64,000 bases of DNA from CBDDGJ01 sp965227805 (lineage in GTDB: Bacteria; Pseudomonadota; Alphaproteobacteria; RS24): NCBI GenBank assembly GCA_965227805.1, contig CBDDGJ010000003.1, forward strand, positions 1,178,001 through 1,242,000. Direction: 5' to 3'. The notes below the pieces were generated by a model. That model was given only the letters and a program-made list of their open reading frames with translations. It was not told the origin of the DNA and made no database searches. Position numbers and translations under genes: made by a program. Shown here piece by piece: positions 44,577 through 53,643 of the stretch; the stretch's first letter is position 1; each line of letters opens with the position of its first letter.

Positions 44577-45539
44577 ATGAATGATTCTCCTAAATTTGTC
44601 TTGCTGCTGGCAGGGCCTACAGCAAGTGGCAAATCGGCTTTGGCGATGCAGGTGGCAGAACGCTATAATGGTGAGATTGTGAATGCAGATTCTTTACAAG
44701 TCTATGCCGATTTGCGTATTTTATCATCCCGCCCGACAAAAGCCGATATGGAAAAACTTCCGCACCATCTCTATGGGCATATTCCGGCCACAAAAATATA
44801 TAATGTCGGCATATGGCAGACCGAGGCTTCTAAGGTGATTAAAGATATTCTGACACGCGGAAAATTGCCAATCGTAACGGGCGGAACAGGGCTTTATTTC
44901 AAAAGCCTTACCGATGGCTTGGCCCCTATTCCCGATATAGATTTACAAATGCGCGACCATATACGGGCGCGCTTGCAAGAGGAAGGGCATGACGCGCTCT
45001 ATCAGGAACTTATGATGCATGATGCCCCCCTTGCGGCGCGGCTTCGTCCGCATGATACGCATCGCATTATACGTGGGCTTGAGGTTTATCATGCCAGCGG
45101 TAAGCCCTTATCTTATTGGCAGGCGCAACCGACATATCCACCTCTGGCATGTGATTTTATCAAGATTCTGCTTATGCCCACGCGCGCATGGCTTTATGAG
45201 AGATGCGATGCGCGCTTTTTTGCCATGCTGCACGCAGGCGCATTAGATGAGGTAAAAGCCTTGCGGCATATTGTGGGTGATGGGGGGGTGAAGCAGGCCA
45301 TAGGCGTAAAGCAGCTGAGTGCTTATCTCGTAGGCGATATGACACTGGATGATGCCATCAGCAAAGCGCAGCAGCAAACCAGAAACTATGCCAAACGGCA
45401 AATGACATGGTTTCGCAATCAGATGGTTACGTGGAAAAGCATAAAAGAGAAAGAATATTACTTAAAAACAGATTATATTCTTAATTTTATTACTGAAAAG
45501 GGCTTGACCACACCCCTAAGCCAGCATAAAACCCCATAA
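44577..45539 (+). CDS. miaA: tRNA dimethylallyltransferase
   Basis: This 320-residue enzyme prenylates A37 of tRNAs that read U-initial codons. The phosphate loop LLAGPTASGKSALAM is near the N-terminus, followed by NADSLQVYADLRILSSRP and IVTGGTGLYFKSLTDGLAPIP. The C-terminal VKQAIGVKQL and RNYAKRQMTWFRNQ complete the family signature. It precedes ilvB by 32 bp, an arrangement seen in other alphaproteobacteria. Confidence 0.96.
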   Translation: MNDSPKFVLLLAGPTASGKSALAMQVAERYNGEIVNADSLQVYADLRILSSRPTKADMEKLPHHLYGHIPATKIYNVGIWQTEASKVIKDILTRGKLPIVTGGTGLYFKSLTDGLAPIPDIDLQMRDHIRARLQEEGHDALYQELMMHDAPLAARLRPHDTHRIIRGLEVYHASGKPLSYWQAQPTYPPLACDFIKILLMPTRAWLYERCDARFFAMLHAGALDEVKALRHIVGDGGVKQAIGVKQLSAYLVGDMTLDDAISKAQQQTRNYAKRQMTWFRNQMVTWKSIKEKEYYLKTDYILNFITEKGLTTPLSQHKTP

Positions 45540-45571
45540 CATATAAGGCATATTGTGGAAAGGTAAAGCCG

Positions 45572-47329
45572 ATGAAGACACAAGCAATGAGCGGAGCACA
45601 TATGGTGTTACACGCCCTGAAAGATCAGGGGGTGGCGCATATTTTCGGCTATCCGGGTGGTGCGGTTTTACCAATCTATGATGCACTTTATGAGCAAAAC
45701 GATATTGAACATATTTTAGTGCGCCACGAACAAGGGGCAGCCCATGCGGCAGAAGGCTATGCACGTTCTACGGGTAAGCCTGGCGTTATGCTGGTGACAT
45801 CCGGCCCCGGTGCGACCAATGCGGTAACGGGGCTTGCCGATGCATTATTGGATAGTATTCCATTAGTGTGCATAAGCGGGCAGGTGGCGACAAACTTTAT
45901 CGGCAGTGACGCCTTTCAAGAAGCCGATACGGTGGGCATTACGCGGCCTTGCACAAAACATAATTATTTGGTTTCCGATATTAAAGATTTGCCACGCATT
46001 TTGCATGAAGCCTTTCATGTAGCAACCAGTGGACGACCGGGACCAGTTCTGATTGATATTCCGAAAAATATACAATTCGAAACAGGCGATTATATAAGTC
46101 CCGCAGCGATAAAGCATCGCACTTATCTGCCGCAAATAAAAGGCGATGTAGACGCGATAAAACAGGCGATTAAATTGATCGCCACCGCGAAACGCCCGGT
46201 TTTTTATACAGGGGGCGGCATTATCAATTCCGGCCCGGCTGCCAGCAAACTTTTGCGCCAATTTGTTGAGATGACGGGGTTTCCGATTACCTCGACGCTT
46301 ATGGGGTTGGGCGCATTTCCGGCGTCAGATGAGAAGTGGCTGGGTATGTTGGGTATGCATGGCACATATGAGGCGAATCTGGCCATGCATGAATGCGATG
46401 TGCTTATCAATATTGGTGCTCGTTTTGATGATCGCATTACGGGGCGTTTGGATGCGTTTTCACCAAGCTCAAAGAAAATTCATATTGATATTGACCCATC
46501 TTCTATCAATAAAAATATTCGTGTTGATGTGCCGATTATCGGCGACTGCGCGCATGTGTTGGAGGATATAATCAGAATTTGGAAAGCGCAGGCCGAGCAA
46601 AACGATGCCGCTGCCCTTAAAAAATGGTGGGCACAAATTGAGGAATGGCGTGCAGTGAAATGCCTGGGCTTTGCTGAGGATAAAACAGCGATTAAGCCGC
46701 AATATGCGATTAAACGGCTCTATGAGCTTACCAAAGATAAACAAGCATTTATCACAACCGAAGTGGGACAGCACCAAATGTGGGCCGCACAATATTATCA
46801 TTTTGATGCGCCCAATCAGTGGATGACGTCAGGCGGCTTGGGCACTATGGGCTATGGCTTGCCTGCCGCTGTTGGCGTGCAAGTGGCGCATAGAGATGCG
46901 TTGGTGATTGATATTGCCGGCGAAGCCTCGGTATTGATGACCATGCAGGAAATGTCAACAGCAGTGCAATATCGCTTGCCGATTAAAATATTCATTTTGA
47001 ATAATGAATATATGGGCATGGTGCGCCAATGGCAGGAATTATTGCATGGGGGACGCTATTCACAAAGCTATTCAGAGGCTTTGCCTGATTTTGTGAAACT
47101 GGCCGAGGCCTATGGCGCTATCGGCATGCGTGCACAAACACCTGATGAGCTTGATGATGCGATTAAAGAGATGTTAGCCGTCAATGCGCCGGTTATTTTT
47201 GATTGTCGCGTGACAAAGGAAGAGAATTGCTTTCCCATGATCCCATCAGGCGCGGCACATAATGAGATGATTTTAAGCGGTGATATAGATAAAATTACCA
47301 TTTCTGATGCTGGAAAAACTTTGGTTTAA
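45572..47329 (+). CDS. ilvB: Acetolactate synthase, large catalytic subunit
   Basis: This 585-residue ThDP enzyme condenses pyruvate with pyruvate or 2-ketobutyrate, the first common step in valine, leucine and isoleucine synthesis. The catalytic glutamate region RHEQGAAHAAEGYARSTG, the FAD-binding middle domain and the ThDP motif region SGGLGTMGYGLPAAVGVQ through LNNEYMGMVRQWQELLHGGRYS are visible. An AAAGGTAAAG stretch serves as ribosome-binding site. It is transcribed with ilvN and ilvC. Confidence 0.97.
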   Translation: MKTQAMSGAHMVLHALKDQGVAHIFGYPGGAVLPIYDALYEQNDIEHILVRHEQGAAHAAEGYARSTGKPGVMLVTSGPGATNAVTGLADALLDSIPLVCISGQVATNFIGSDAFQEADTVGITRPCTKHNYLVSDIKDLPRILHEAFHVATSGRPGPVLIDIPKNIQFETGDYISPAAIKHRTYLPQIKGDVDAIKQAIKLIATAKRPVFYTGGGIINSGPAASKLLRQFVEMTGFPITSTLMGLGAFPASDEKWLGMLGMHGTYEANLAMHECDVLINIGARFDDRITGRLDAFSPSSKKIHIDIDPSSINKNIRVDVPIIGDCAHVLEDIIRIWKAQAEQNDAAALKKWWAQIEEWRAVKCLGFAEDKTAIKPQYAIKRLYELTKDKQAFITTEVGQHQMWAAQYYHFDAPNQWMTSGGLGTMGYGLPAAVGVQVAHRDALVIDIAGEASVLMTMQEMSTAVQYRLPIKIFILNNEYMGMVRQWQELLHGGRYSQSYSEALPDFVKLAEAYGAIGMRAQTPDELDDAIKEMLAVNAPVIFDCRVTKEENCFPMIPSGAAHNEMILSGDIDKITISDAGKTLV

Positions 47330-47379
47330 TATATTTCAAATTGACACCGGCTATGGGGCGAATTAAGAAGTCAGGCAAG

Positions 47380-47892
47380 ATGAGTGATGTAACATATATA
47401 AAAAGCCATATTATGGCGGTATTGGTTGATAATGAGGCCGGCGTGCTTGCACGCGTGGTCGGTTTATTTTCCGGGCGTGGCTATAATATTGATAGCCTTA
47501 CCGTGGCACAAGTGGATGGCGTAGCCAATCAATCGCGCATTACACTTGTCACGAGCGGCACGGCGCAGGTGATAGAACAAATTAAAGCGCAGCTCGGCCG
47601 TTTGGTGCCAGTTCATCGCGTTATTGATCTTACGGTTGAAGCCGAAAGTGTCGATCGTGAACTAGCCCTTATTAAGGTTGTTGGCAAGGGTGATGCACGT
47701 GTTGAGGCATTGCGCATGTCAGAGGCGTTTCGTGCGCGTGTGGTAGATGCGACGCCACAATCTTTTATATTTGAGCTAACGGGACGTAGTGAAAAAATAG
47801 ATGCATTTATTGAATTGATGCGTCCACTAGGCTTGCAGGAAATATCGAGAACAGGTGTTGCGGCAATTTCCCGCGGTGCCGAAACATTATAA
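47380..47892 (+). CDS. ilvN: Acetolactate synthase, small regulatory subunit
   Basis: This 170-residue subunit confers feedback inhibition by branched-chain amino acids. The N-terminal ACT domain (MAVLVDNEAGVLARVVGLFSGRGYNIDSL) and C-terminal ACT-like domain (ELALIKVVGKGDARVEAL, IFELTGRSEKIDAFIELMRP) are clear. I chose the ATG at 47380 (MSDVTYIKSH); upstream in-frame starts would add atypical residues. The gap to ilvC is 16 bp. Confidence 0.95.
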   Translation: MSDVTYIKSHIMAVLVDNEAGVLARVVGLFSGRGYNIDSLTVAQVDGVANQSRITLVTSGTAQVIEQIKAQLGRLVPVHRVIDLTVEAESVDRELALIKVVGKGDARVEALRMSEAFRARVVDATPQSFIFELTGRSEKIDAFIELMRPLGLQEISRTGVAAISRGAETL

Positions 47893-47908
47893 GCAAAGGG
47901 AGACATTT

Positions 47909-48925
47909 ATGAGCTTAACGGTTTTTTATGATAAGGATACAAATATAGACCTTATTCGGGGAAAGAAAGTCGCCATTATTGGCTATGGTAGCCAAGGCCA
48001 TGCCCATGCGCTGAATTTGCGCGATAGCGGTGTTGCGGATATTTGTGTGGCTCTGCGTGAGGGGTCGGCCTCTGCAGATAAGGCACGTAATGAGGGATTA
48101 GCGGTAAAATCAGTTGCCGATGCGGCTAAATGGGCAGACGTTGTGATGATGCTAACCCCGGATGAATTGCAGCGTGATATTTATAACGCTCATTTACGTG
48201 ATAATATGCAAGCAGGTGCAGCACTTATGTTTGCCCACGGGCTTGCCATTCATTTTAATCTTATTGAGCCGCGTGCGGATATGGATATATTTATGGTAGC
48301 CCCCAAAGGGCCTGGCCATACGGTGCGGAGTGAATATTTGCGTGGCGGCGGGGTGCCTTGCCTGATTGCCGTGCACCAAGATGCGAGCGGTGACGCGCAT
48401 GCCTTAGCCCTTTCCTATGCAAGCGCTATGGGCGGTGGACGCTCCGGCATTATCGAAACAAGTTTCCGCGAAGAATGCGAAACCGATTTATTTGGCGAGC
48501 AGGCAGTGCTATGCGGTGGCCTGGTAAGCCTTATTCAAGCAGGCTATGAAACCTTAACCGAGGCAGGCTATGCCCCTGAAATGGCTTATTTTGAATGTCT
48601 GCACGAGGTAAAGCTGATTGTTGATCTCATGTATGAAGGTGGCATTGCCAATATGAATTATTCCATCTCCAATACGGCTGAATTTGGTGAATATGTCACC
48701 GGCCCCCGCATTGTGACGGATGAAACCAAACAGGAAATGAAGCGTGTATTAGCGGATATTCAATCAGGACGCTTCACCGATAGGTGGATGCAGGGCGGCC
48801 AACAGGAAATCAAACAGTTGCGCGAAACATGCGCCGCACACCCCATAGAAGAGGTCGGGCGCAATTTACGCCAAATGATGCCGTGGATTGGTGCAGGAAA
48901 ATTAGTCGACAAAGAAAAAAACTAG
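47909..48925 (+). CDS. ilvC: Ketol-acid reductoisomerase (class I)
   Basis: This 338-residue enzyme converts acetolactate to dihydroxyisovalerate with NADPH. The N-terminal Rossmann motif AIIGYGSQGHAHALNLRDSG and APKGPGHTVRSEY are visible. The catalytic all-alpha domain has ETDLFGEQAVLCGGL, ECLHEVKLIVDLMYEGGI and NYSISNTAEFGEY. The short class I form lacks the duplicated knot of the E. coli type. A strong AAAGGGAG ribosome-binding site precedes the ATG. Confidence 0.97.
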   Translation: MSLTVFYDKDTNIDLIRGKKVAIIGYGSQGHAHALNLRDSGVADICVALREGSASADKARNEGLAVKSVADAAKWADVVMMLTPDELQRDIYNAHLRDNMQAGAALMFAHGLAIHFNLIEPRADMDIFMVAPKGPGHTVRSEYLRGGGVPCLIAVHQDASGDAHALALSYASAMGGGRSGIIETSFREECETDLFGEQAVLCGGLVSLIQAGYETLTEAGYAPEMAYFECLHEVKLIVDLMYEGGIANMNYSISNTAEFGEYVTGPRIVTDETKQEMKRVLADIQSGRFTDRWMQGGQQEIKQLRETCAAHPIEEVGRNLRQMMPWIGAGKLVDKEKN

Positions 48926-49012
48926 ATTATGCGCTTGGGCTGATTTATATTGTTTCGCGCATAGTGAATAACTCTTACGCCTCTATAAGACACGAAAACT
49001 TGCCGCTTGCAG

Positions 49013-52000
49013 TTAAGATGACCTGCCAATAGAGTTTTGGTCTGACGCAAACCGTGAAAAACGCGATAATATCGGCATATCTTTTACAAGTTTTGAAAAC
49101 AAAGCCTTCAAATGTTCCGGAAGAACAAGAAGAACAGGCACCAGAATTAGCGTTAATAAGGTCGAAAAGCCTAATCCAAAAATAATTGCGTTTGAAAGCT
49201 GTAGCCACATGGCCGCGTCTGGGTTAGAAAATTCAACCGAGGGTTCAATTATATTGATGGTTGCCCCAATTGCCATAGGTAAAAGACCTATAATGGTTGT
49301 GGTTGTGGTAAGCAAAATAGGCCGCAAGCGTTGCCCTGCCGTGCGCAAGATAGCGGTATATCTATCTAATCCTGTTTTGAGCAAGCGTTGATATGTATCA
49401 ATCAATACGATTGAATTATTCACAATAATGCCAGCCAGAGCAACAATGCCGGTGCCAGTCATAATCACGCTAAATGTTTGTTGGGTAAGGACAAGCCCGA
49501 GTAACACACCTATGGTTGAGAATATAATGGTTGAAAGCGTTAAAATTGTGTAATAAAGGCTGTTAAATTGCAGCAATAAAATAATAAACATAATAAAGAG
49601 TGAGGCCAGTGCTGCACGCGTTAAAAATGTTATTGATTCCACTTGGTCTTCATTATTACCGCGCAATAGCATAAACACACCAGGCGTGGGAGTGTTATTT
49701 TCAAACCAGGTCGAAAAGGCGGCCGTTGCATCGCTGGTCAAATATTTCTCTCCCGTATCGGGATTGATCGCCGTATTCGCGCGAAATGTAATTGTGCGCA
49801 AACCATCAACCCGCGTAATCTCATCTAATCTTGCCCGTGGCAGGCGTGTTAAAAAATTACTTGCTGGCACAAGCCCTGCATTTGTCATAACACGCAAATC
49901 ATCCAGCTTATCAATCGTGCGATCGCTCTCTGGCAGACGCGCACGAATATCAATTTCGTCATCTGAATCATCTGGCCGATATCTTGCAACCAATAAACCA
50001 TTCGTTACGAGCTGGGTAACGCCACCTAATGTTTCAATATCTGCATCATAAAAGCCCGCCTTCTCGCGATTGGTTATAAATTCCCATTTAATACCCGGTA
50101 AGGGAAGGCTATTGTCAATATCAACAAACAAATCACTGCGGTCACTCAAAAACGCGTTTAAGTTTTGCGCTTCTTTTTCTATATCGTCAAAATCAAATCC
50201 ACGTATTTCGACTTCAAGGTTTTTCCCTTGCGGTGGCCCATCTTCACGTTCCTGAATTTCAACACGGATACCAGCAACCTTATTGGCCTTACGATGAATA
50301 TCATCAATGATCTGGCGTGCGGGCTTGCGTGTGTTATAGGGAGAAAACTCAATGCGTATTTGCCCAATCATATCGGCCGGTATATCCGGGTTAATACTCG
50401 TCGATGCGCCCGCGCGGGTAAAGGCATATTTAATACCTGGCGTTGCTAATATAATATCTTCAACTTTTCGTGTCAGGCGATCGGCCTGGGCGGTTGAAAT
50501 ATTACCTTGCGCCTTAATATAAACATTTGCCTGGTCGGGCTCGGCGCCTGTGAAAAACTCTGTTCCTTTATTTGCAGAAATATAAAACATGAAAACAGAG
50601 AAAACAACGATAATTGCACCGATAATCGTAATAAAAGGCGACTGAATACATTTATTTAAGAAGCGAATATAACGCCCTGTCCATCCATCAAGCTCGAGTA
50701 TATTTTGATCACTTTCAGCCGTAAGCGCAGTTGAAATGCTACTATTGGCCTGCATGGTTTTACCGAATAAGCCGCCAAGCACGGGTATAAACACCATGGT
50801 TGTTGCCAGCGCAACACATAGAATAATGGTAACGGTTATCGGCAAATAAGACATAAACTTGCCGGGTATGCCTGGCCAAAATAACAGAGGAGCAAAGGCG
50901 GCTAATGTTGTGGCGGTGGAAGATAATACAGGCAAAAACATACGTTGGGTTGCCATAGCATAAGCCTGCTTACGCTCCAAGCCTTCGGCCATTTTCCTAT
51001 CAGCATATTCTACAATAACAATGGCGCCATCAACCAAAATACCGACTGATAAAATAAGCCCGAACATAATCACTATATTGAGGGTATAGCCAAAAACCAC
51101 CAAAATAAAAAAACTAACCACAAAGGAAATCGGAATGGCCATGCCAACCAAAAGCGCTGAGCGTAGGCCGAGCGTGGCAATCACCAAAATCATAACCAAA
51201 ATAATGGCATTGGTAATAGATAGTTCCAATGATGTAATCATATTCTCAATATAGGTTGAAAAATCAGATGAATAATCGACCTTAATATTTTCATCCCAAT
51301 TTGCGGTAAAATTATCGGTAATGCGGCGAATATCGGCGGTGGTATCCAAAATATTTTCACCAATGCGTTTGCTTACTTCAATGGCAATCACCGGCTTGCC
51401 GTTAAAGCGCGCATAGCTGGTTGCATCTTTGAAAGACCGCCGCAATTCGGCAATATCTTTGATACGAATAATAGCCTCGCCATCGCGCTTCACCGGCAGG
51501 TTCAAAACATCATCTGCTGTTTCTATCAGACCAGAAATATCAATGGCAAAGCGCCCACCTTCATTATCTAAACTACCTGCCGGGATAAGCTGGTTATTGC
51601 TATTAAGCATGCTAATAAGCTGCGTGCTAGAGATTTCATATGTTTCCAGTTTTACCGGATCAATAATGATCTCCAAAACTTCTTCTCTGAACCCCCTTAA
51701 ATTGGCTTCTAAAACATTGGGCAGATTGGCTATTTCATCCTTTAATGCGCGTGCATGCCTATAAAGCGTGCGCTCGGGCACATTGCCAGATAAATTAACC
51801 ACGAGAACGGGAAAAAGCGAGGCATTAAATTCAAGAATAACGGGTTCGTCTGCCTCTTGCGGAAAACGACTTTTTACCATATTGACTTTTTCGCGTATAT
51901 CCGCGAGCGCTTTGTCAGAATTGAAGTTTACATCAAACCGCGCTATCGCGCCGACACTATTTTGTTGCGATATAGTGGTCACTTCCTTTAAGCCAGTTAA

Positions 52001-52225
52001 TTGCTGCAATTCCAGTTCAATCGGTTTGGCAATCAGCCGTTCGCCATCTTCGGGTGATAGGCCAGACAGAGTTACACCAATATAAATGAAAGGAACCGGA
52101 ATATCAGGGTCAGCTTCTTTGGGAATGGTGATATAAGAAACAATACCTGCGAATGTAAGCGCAATAATAAGACCAATTACAGCGCGCCAGCTTTCTATCG
52201 CGGCTAATGTAAATTTATATATCAT
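49013..52225 (-). CDS. RND-family efflux permease
   Basis: This 1070-residue resistance-nodulation-division permease has twelve membrane segments and two large periplasmic loops. The N-terminal TIPKEADPDIPVPFIYIGVTL, the fourth-helix GILVDGAIVIVEYADRK and the tenth-helix GIIVNNSIVLIDTYQRLL are recognisable. The proton-relay position has Asp-Gly rather than the Asp-Asp of AcrB, closer to metal-type RND pumps. The substrate is not predictable. The adaptor gene upstream overlaps it by 4 bp; no outer-membrane channel gene is adjacent, so a TolC-type protein encoded elsewhere is needed. Confidence 0.93.
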   Translation of the reverse strand: MIYKFTLAAIESWRAVIGLIIALTFAGIVSYITIPKEADPDIPVPFIYIGVTLSGLSPEDGERLIAKPIELELQQLTGLKEVTTISQQNSVGAIARFDVNFNSDKALADIREKVNMVKSRFPQEADEPVILEFNASLFPVLVVNLSGNVPERTLYRHARALKDEIANLPNVLEANLRGFREEVLEIIIDPVKLETYEISSTQLISMLNSNNQLIPAGSLDNEGGRFAIDISGLIETADDVLNLPVKRDGEAIIRIKDIAELRRSFKDATSYARFNGKPVIAIEVSKRIGENILDTTADIRRITDNFTANWDENIKVDYSSDFSTYIENMITSLELSITNAIILVMILVIATLGLRSALLVGMAIPISFVVSFFILVVFGYTLNIVIMFGLILSVGILVDGAIVIVEYADRKMAEGLERKQAYAMATQRMFLPVLSSTATTLAAFAPLLFWPGIPGKFMSYLPITVTIILCVALATTMVFIPVLGGLFGKTMQANSSISTALTAESDQNILELDGWTGRYIRFLNKCIQSPFITIIGAIIVVFSVFMFYISANKGTEFFTGAEPDQANVYIKAQGNISTAQADRLTRKVEDIILATPGIKYAFTRAGASTSINPDIPADMIGQIRIEFSPYNTRKPARQIIDDIHRKANKVAGIRVEIQEREDGPPQGKNLEVEIRGFDFDDIEKEAQNLNAFLSDRSDLFVDIDNSLPLPGIKWEFITNREKAGFYDADIETLGGVTQLVTNGLLVARYRPDDSDDEIDIRARLPESDRTIDKLDDLRVMTNAGLVPASNFLTRLPRARLDEITRVDGLRTITFRANTAINPDTGEKYLTSDATAAFSTWFENNTPTPGVFMLLRGNNEDQVESITFLTRAALASLFIMFIILLLQFNSLYYTILTLSTIIFSTIGVLLGLVLTQQTFSVIMTGTGIVALAGIIVNNSIVLIDTYQRLLKTGLDRYTAILRTAGQRLRPILLTTTTTIIGLLPMAIGATINIIEPSVEFSNPDAAMWLQLSNAIIFGLGFSTLLTLILVPVLLVLPEHLKALFSKLVKDMPILSRFSRFASDQNSIGRSS

Positions 52226-53472
52226 CTCGAACTAACTTCTATATTTTGTTGCGTTTTTTTATGTGTAATTTCGGTTGTAACTTCTTGCCCGGCACGCACA
52301 AACTCCTGCCCTACAGTGATGAGCAATTCTTCTGAATTAAGCCCATCAACCCATGCCCCCTCAGCATTATCAGAAAGAATTGAGACAGGCCTAAAGCGCA
52401 CAATATTTTGTTGATCAACCACATGCACACCGATTTTGCCGTCATCATTCAGCACCAGCACACCTTGTGGAATAAGCGATGCGGTGGTTTTATCCATATC
52501 AATATCCACCTCCACACTTACGCCGTCGCGCAATTCATTTTTCTTATTCGGAATATCCATTTCAACGCGAAATGTCCGGGTTTTCAAATTTGGGGTTTCG
52601 GCAATGAAACTAACTTTGCCTTTTATGGTTTCACCAGTGATAAAACGTGCCGTAACATGATTGCCCACACGCATATCTTTCACGGCGTTTTCAGAGACAT
52701 AGGCAACCACATAAAGCGGGTCTTTATCTACAATCGTTGCACAAGGCATGCCGGGGGTTAGGTAATCGCCAACCCTTACCGGAATATCATCAATAATGCC
52801 CTTAAAGGGGGCGCGAATGTAAATGCGATCATATTCAACCGCATAGGATCTTGTTGCGGCACGTGCTGATTCATAAGCGGCTTGTGCATTTGCCAGATAT
52901 GTTTTTGACACATAATCTTTTTGATAAAGCCGAATGGCTGCATCGCGCTCTAATTTGTGCGAGGCTTCAGCGGCGCGGGCATCTTTTAGTTGTGCATAAC
53001 GTGCATCTGCATGTAATTGGCAGATGAGGTGTCCGTTTTTCACGGTGGTTCCCTTATCAACATTTATTTTGCGAATAATGCCTGACGTTTGTGCGGTAAC
53101 TGACACACGCCTTTCTGCTTCGCTATAGGCGTTTAGGGTAACTGTTTTTCGGAAAGATTGTGCATTTATAACTTGCGTTTCGACATGCGCCAATGTGCTT
53201 TGTTGATTTTGCTCTTGTATGGCGACTGCCGGTGTGGTTTCGGGCGTTTTATTTCCCAAAGCGAGCCATAAGAACAATAAAACAGCAAGACCGCCTGCCA
53301 CAATTTTAGAAAAATGTCGTGATAAATTCTCAGGAAAATAAGATGCTATTTTCTTGAAAATAGCATTGCTTTCTTTTGATTGTGTAGGTTTTTGTAAAGG
53401 CCGGCGCCCTTGGGGCATAGGCCGTCTTTGTGCGCCGCGTCTATTGCGATCATCTCTTTGTGAATTGGACAT
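52222..53472 (-). CDS. RND efflux periplasmic adaptor (HlyD/MFP family)
   Basis: This 416-residue adaptor links the RND permease to an outer-membrane channel. An Arg/Gln/Pro-rich cytoplasmic N-terminus (about 1-60) precedes a membrane anchor (about 62-80). A lipoyl-like half (TSGIIRKINVDKGTTVKNGHLICQL), a helical hairpin (YAQLKDARAAEASHKLERDA) and a beta-barrel domain (APFKGIIDDIPVRVGDYLTPGMPC) follow. The ATG at 53472 (MSNSQRDD) was chosen over an upstream in-frame start whose N-terminus is unlike the family. It is the first gene of a two-gene operon. Confidence 0.92.
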   Translation of the reverse strand: MSNSQRDDRNRRGAQRRPMPQGRRPLQKPTQSKESNAIFKKIASYFPENLSRHFSKIVAGGLAVLLFLWLALGNKTPETTPAVAIQEQNQQSTLAHVETQVINAQSFRKTVTLNAYSEAERRVSVTAQTSGIIRKINVDKGTTVKNGHLICQLHADARYAQLKDARAAEASHKLERDAAIRLYQKDYVSKTYLANAQAAYESARAATRSYAVEYDRIYIRAPFKGIIDDIPVRVGDYLTPGMPCATIVDKDPLYVVAYVSENAVKDMRVGNHVTARFITGETIKGKVSFIAETPNLKTRTFRVEMDIPNKKNELRDGVSVEVDIDMDKTTASLIPQGVLVLNDDGKIGVHVVDQQNIVRFRPVSILSDNAEGAWVDGLNSEELLITVGQEFVRAGQEVTTEITHKKTQQNIEVSSR

Positions 53473-53517
53473 ATATGTTTCTCGAATTTTTAGTCTATAA
53501 ATACAATATGTAGCGTA

Positions 53518-53573
53518 TAGTATAGCTATACTACGACACATATAGTATACATGATTCTATGCTAGAATAGCAA
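53518..53573 (-). promoter_or_regulatory. Promoter and 16-bp palindromic operator of the RND operon
   Basis: On the minus strand, -35 TTGCTA (53573-53568) and -10 TATACT (53549-53544) are separated by 18 bp. Just downstream, over the likely transcription start, lies the perfect 16-bp palindrome TAGTATAGCTATACTA (53518-53533). A palindrome in that place is the usual layout for a repressor of an efflux operon. No regulator gene is adjacent. Confidence 0.6.
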
Positions 53574-53643
53574 AAAATGACCGAAAACACATGAAAAATT
53601 GACGTGTATATTGCACGATATAATTACAGTTTATAGCGTGATT

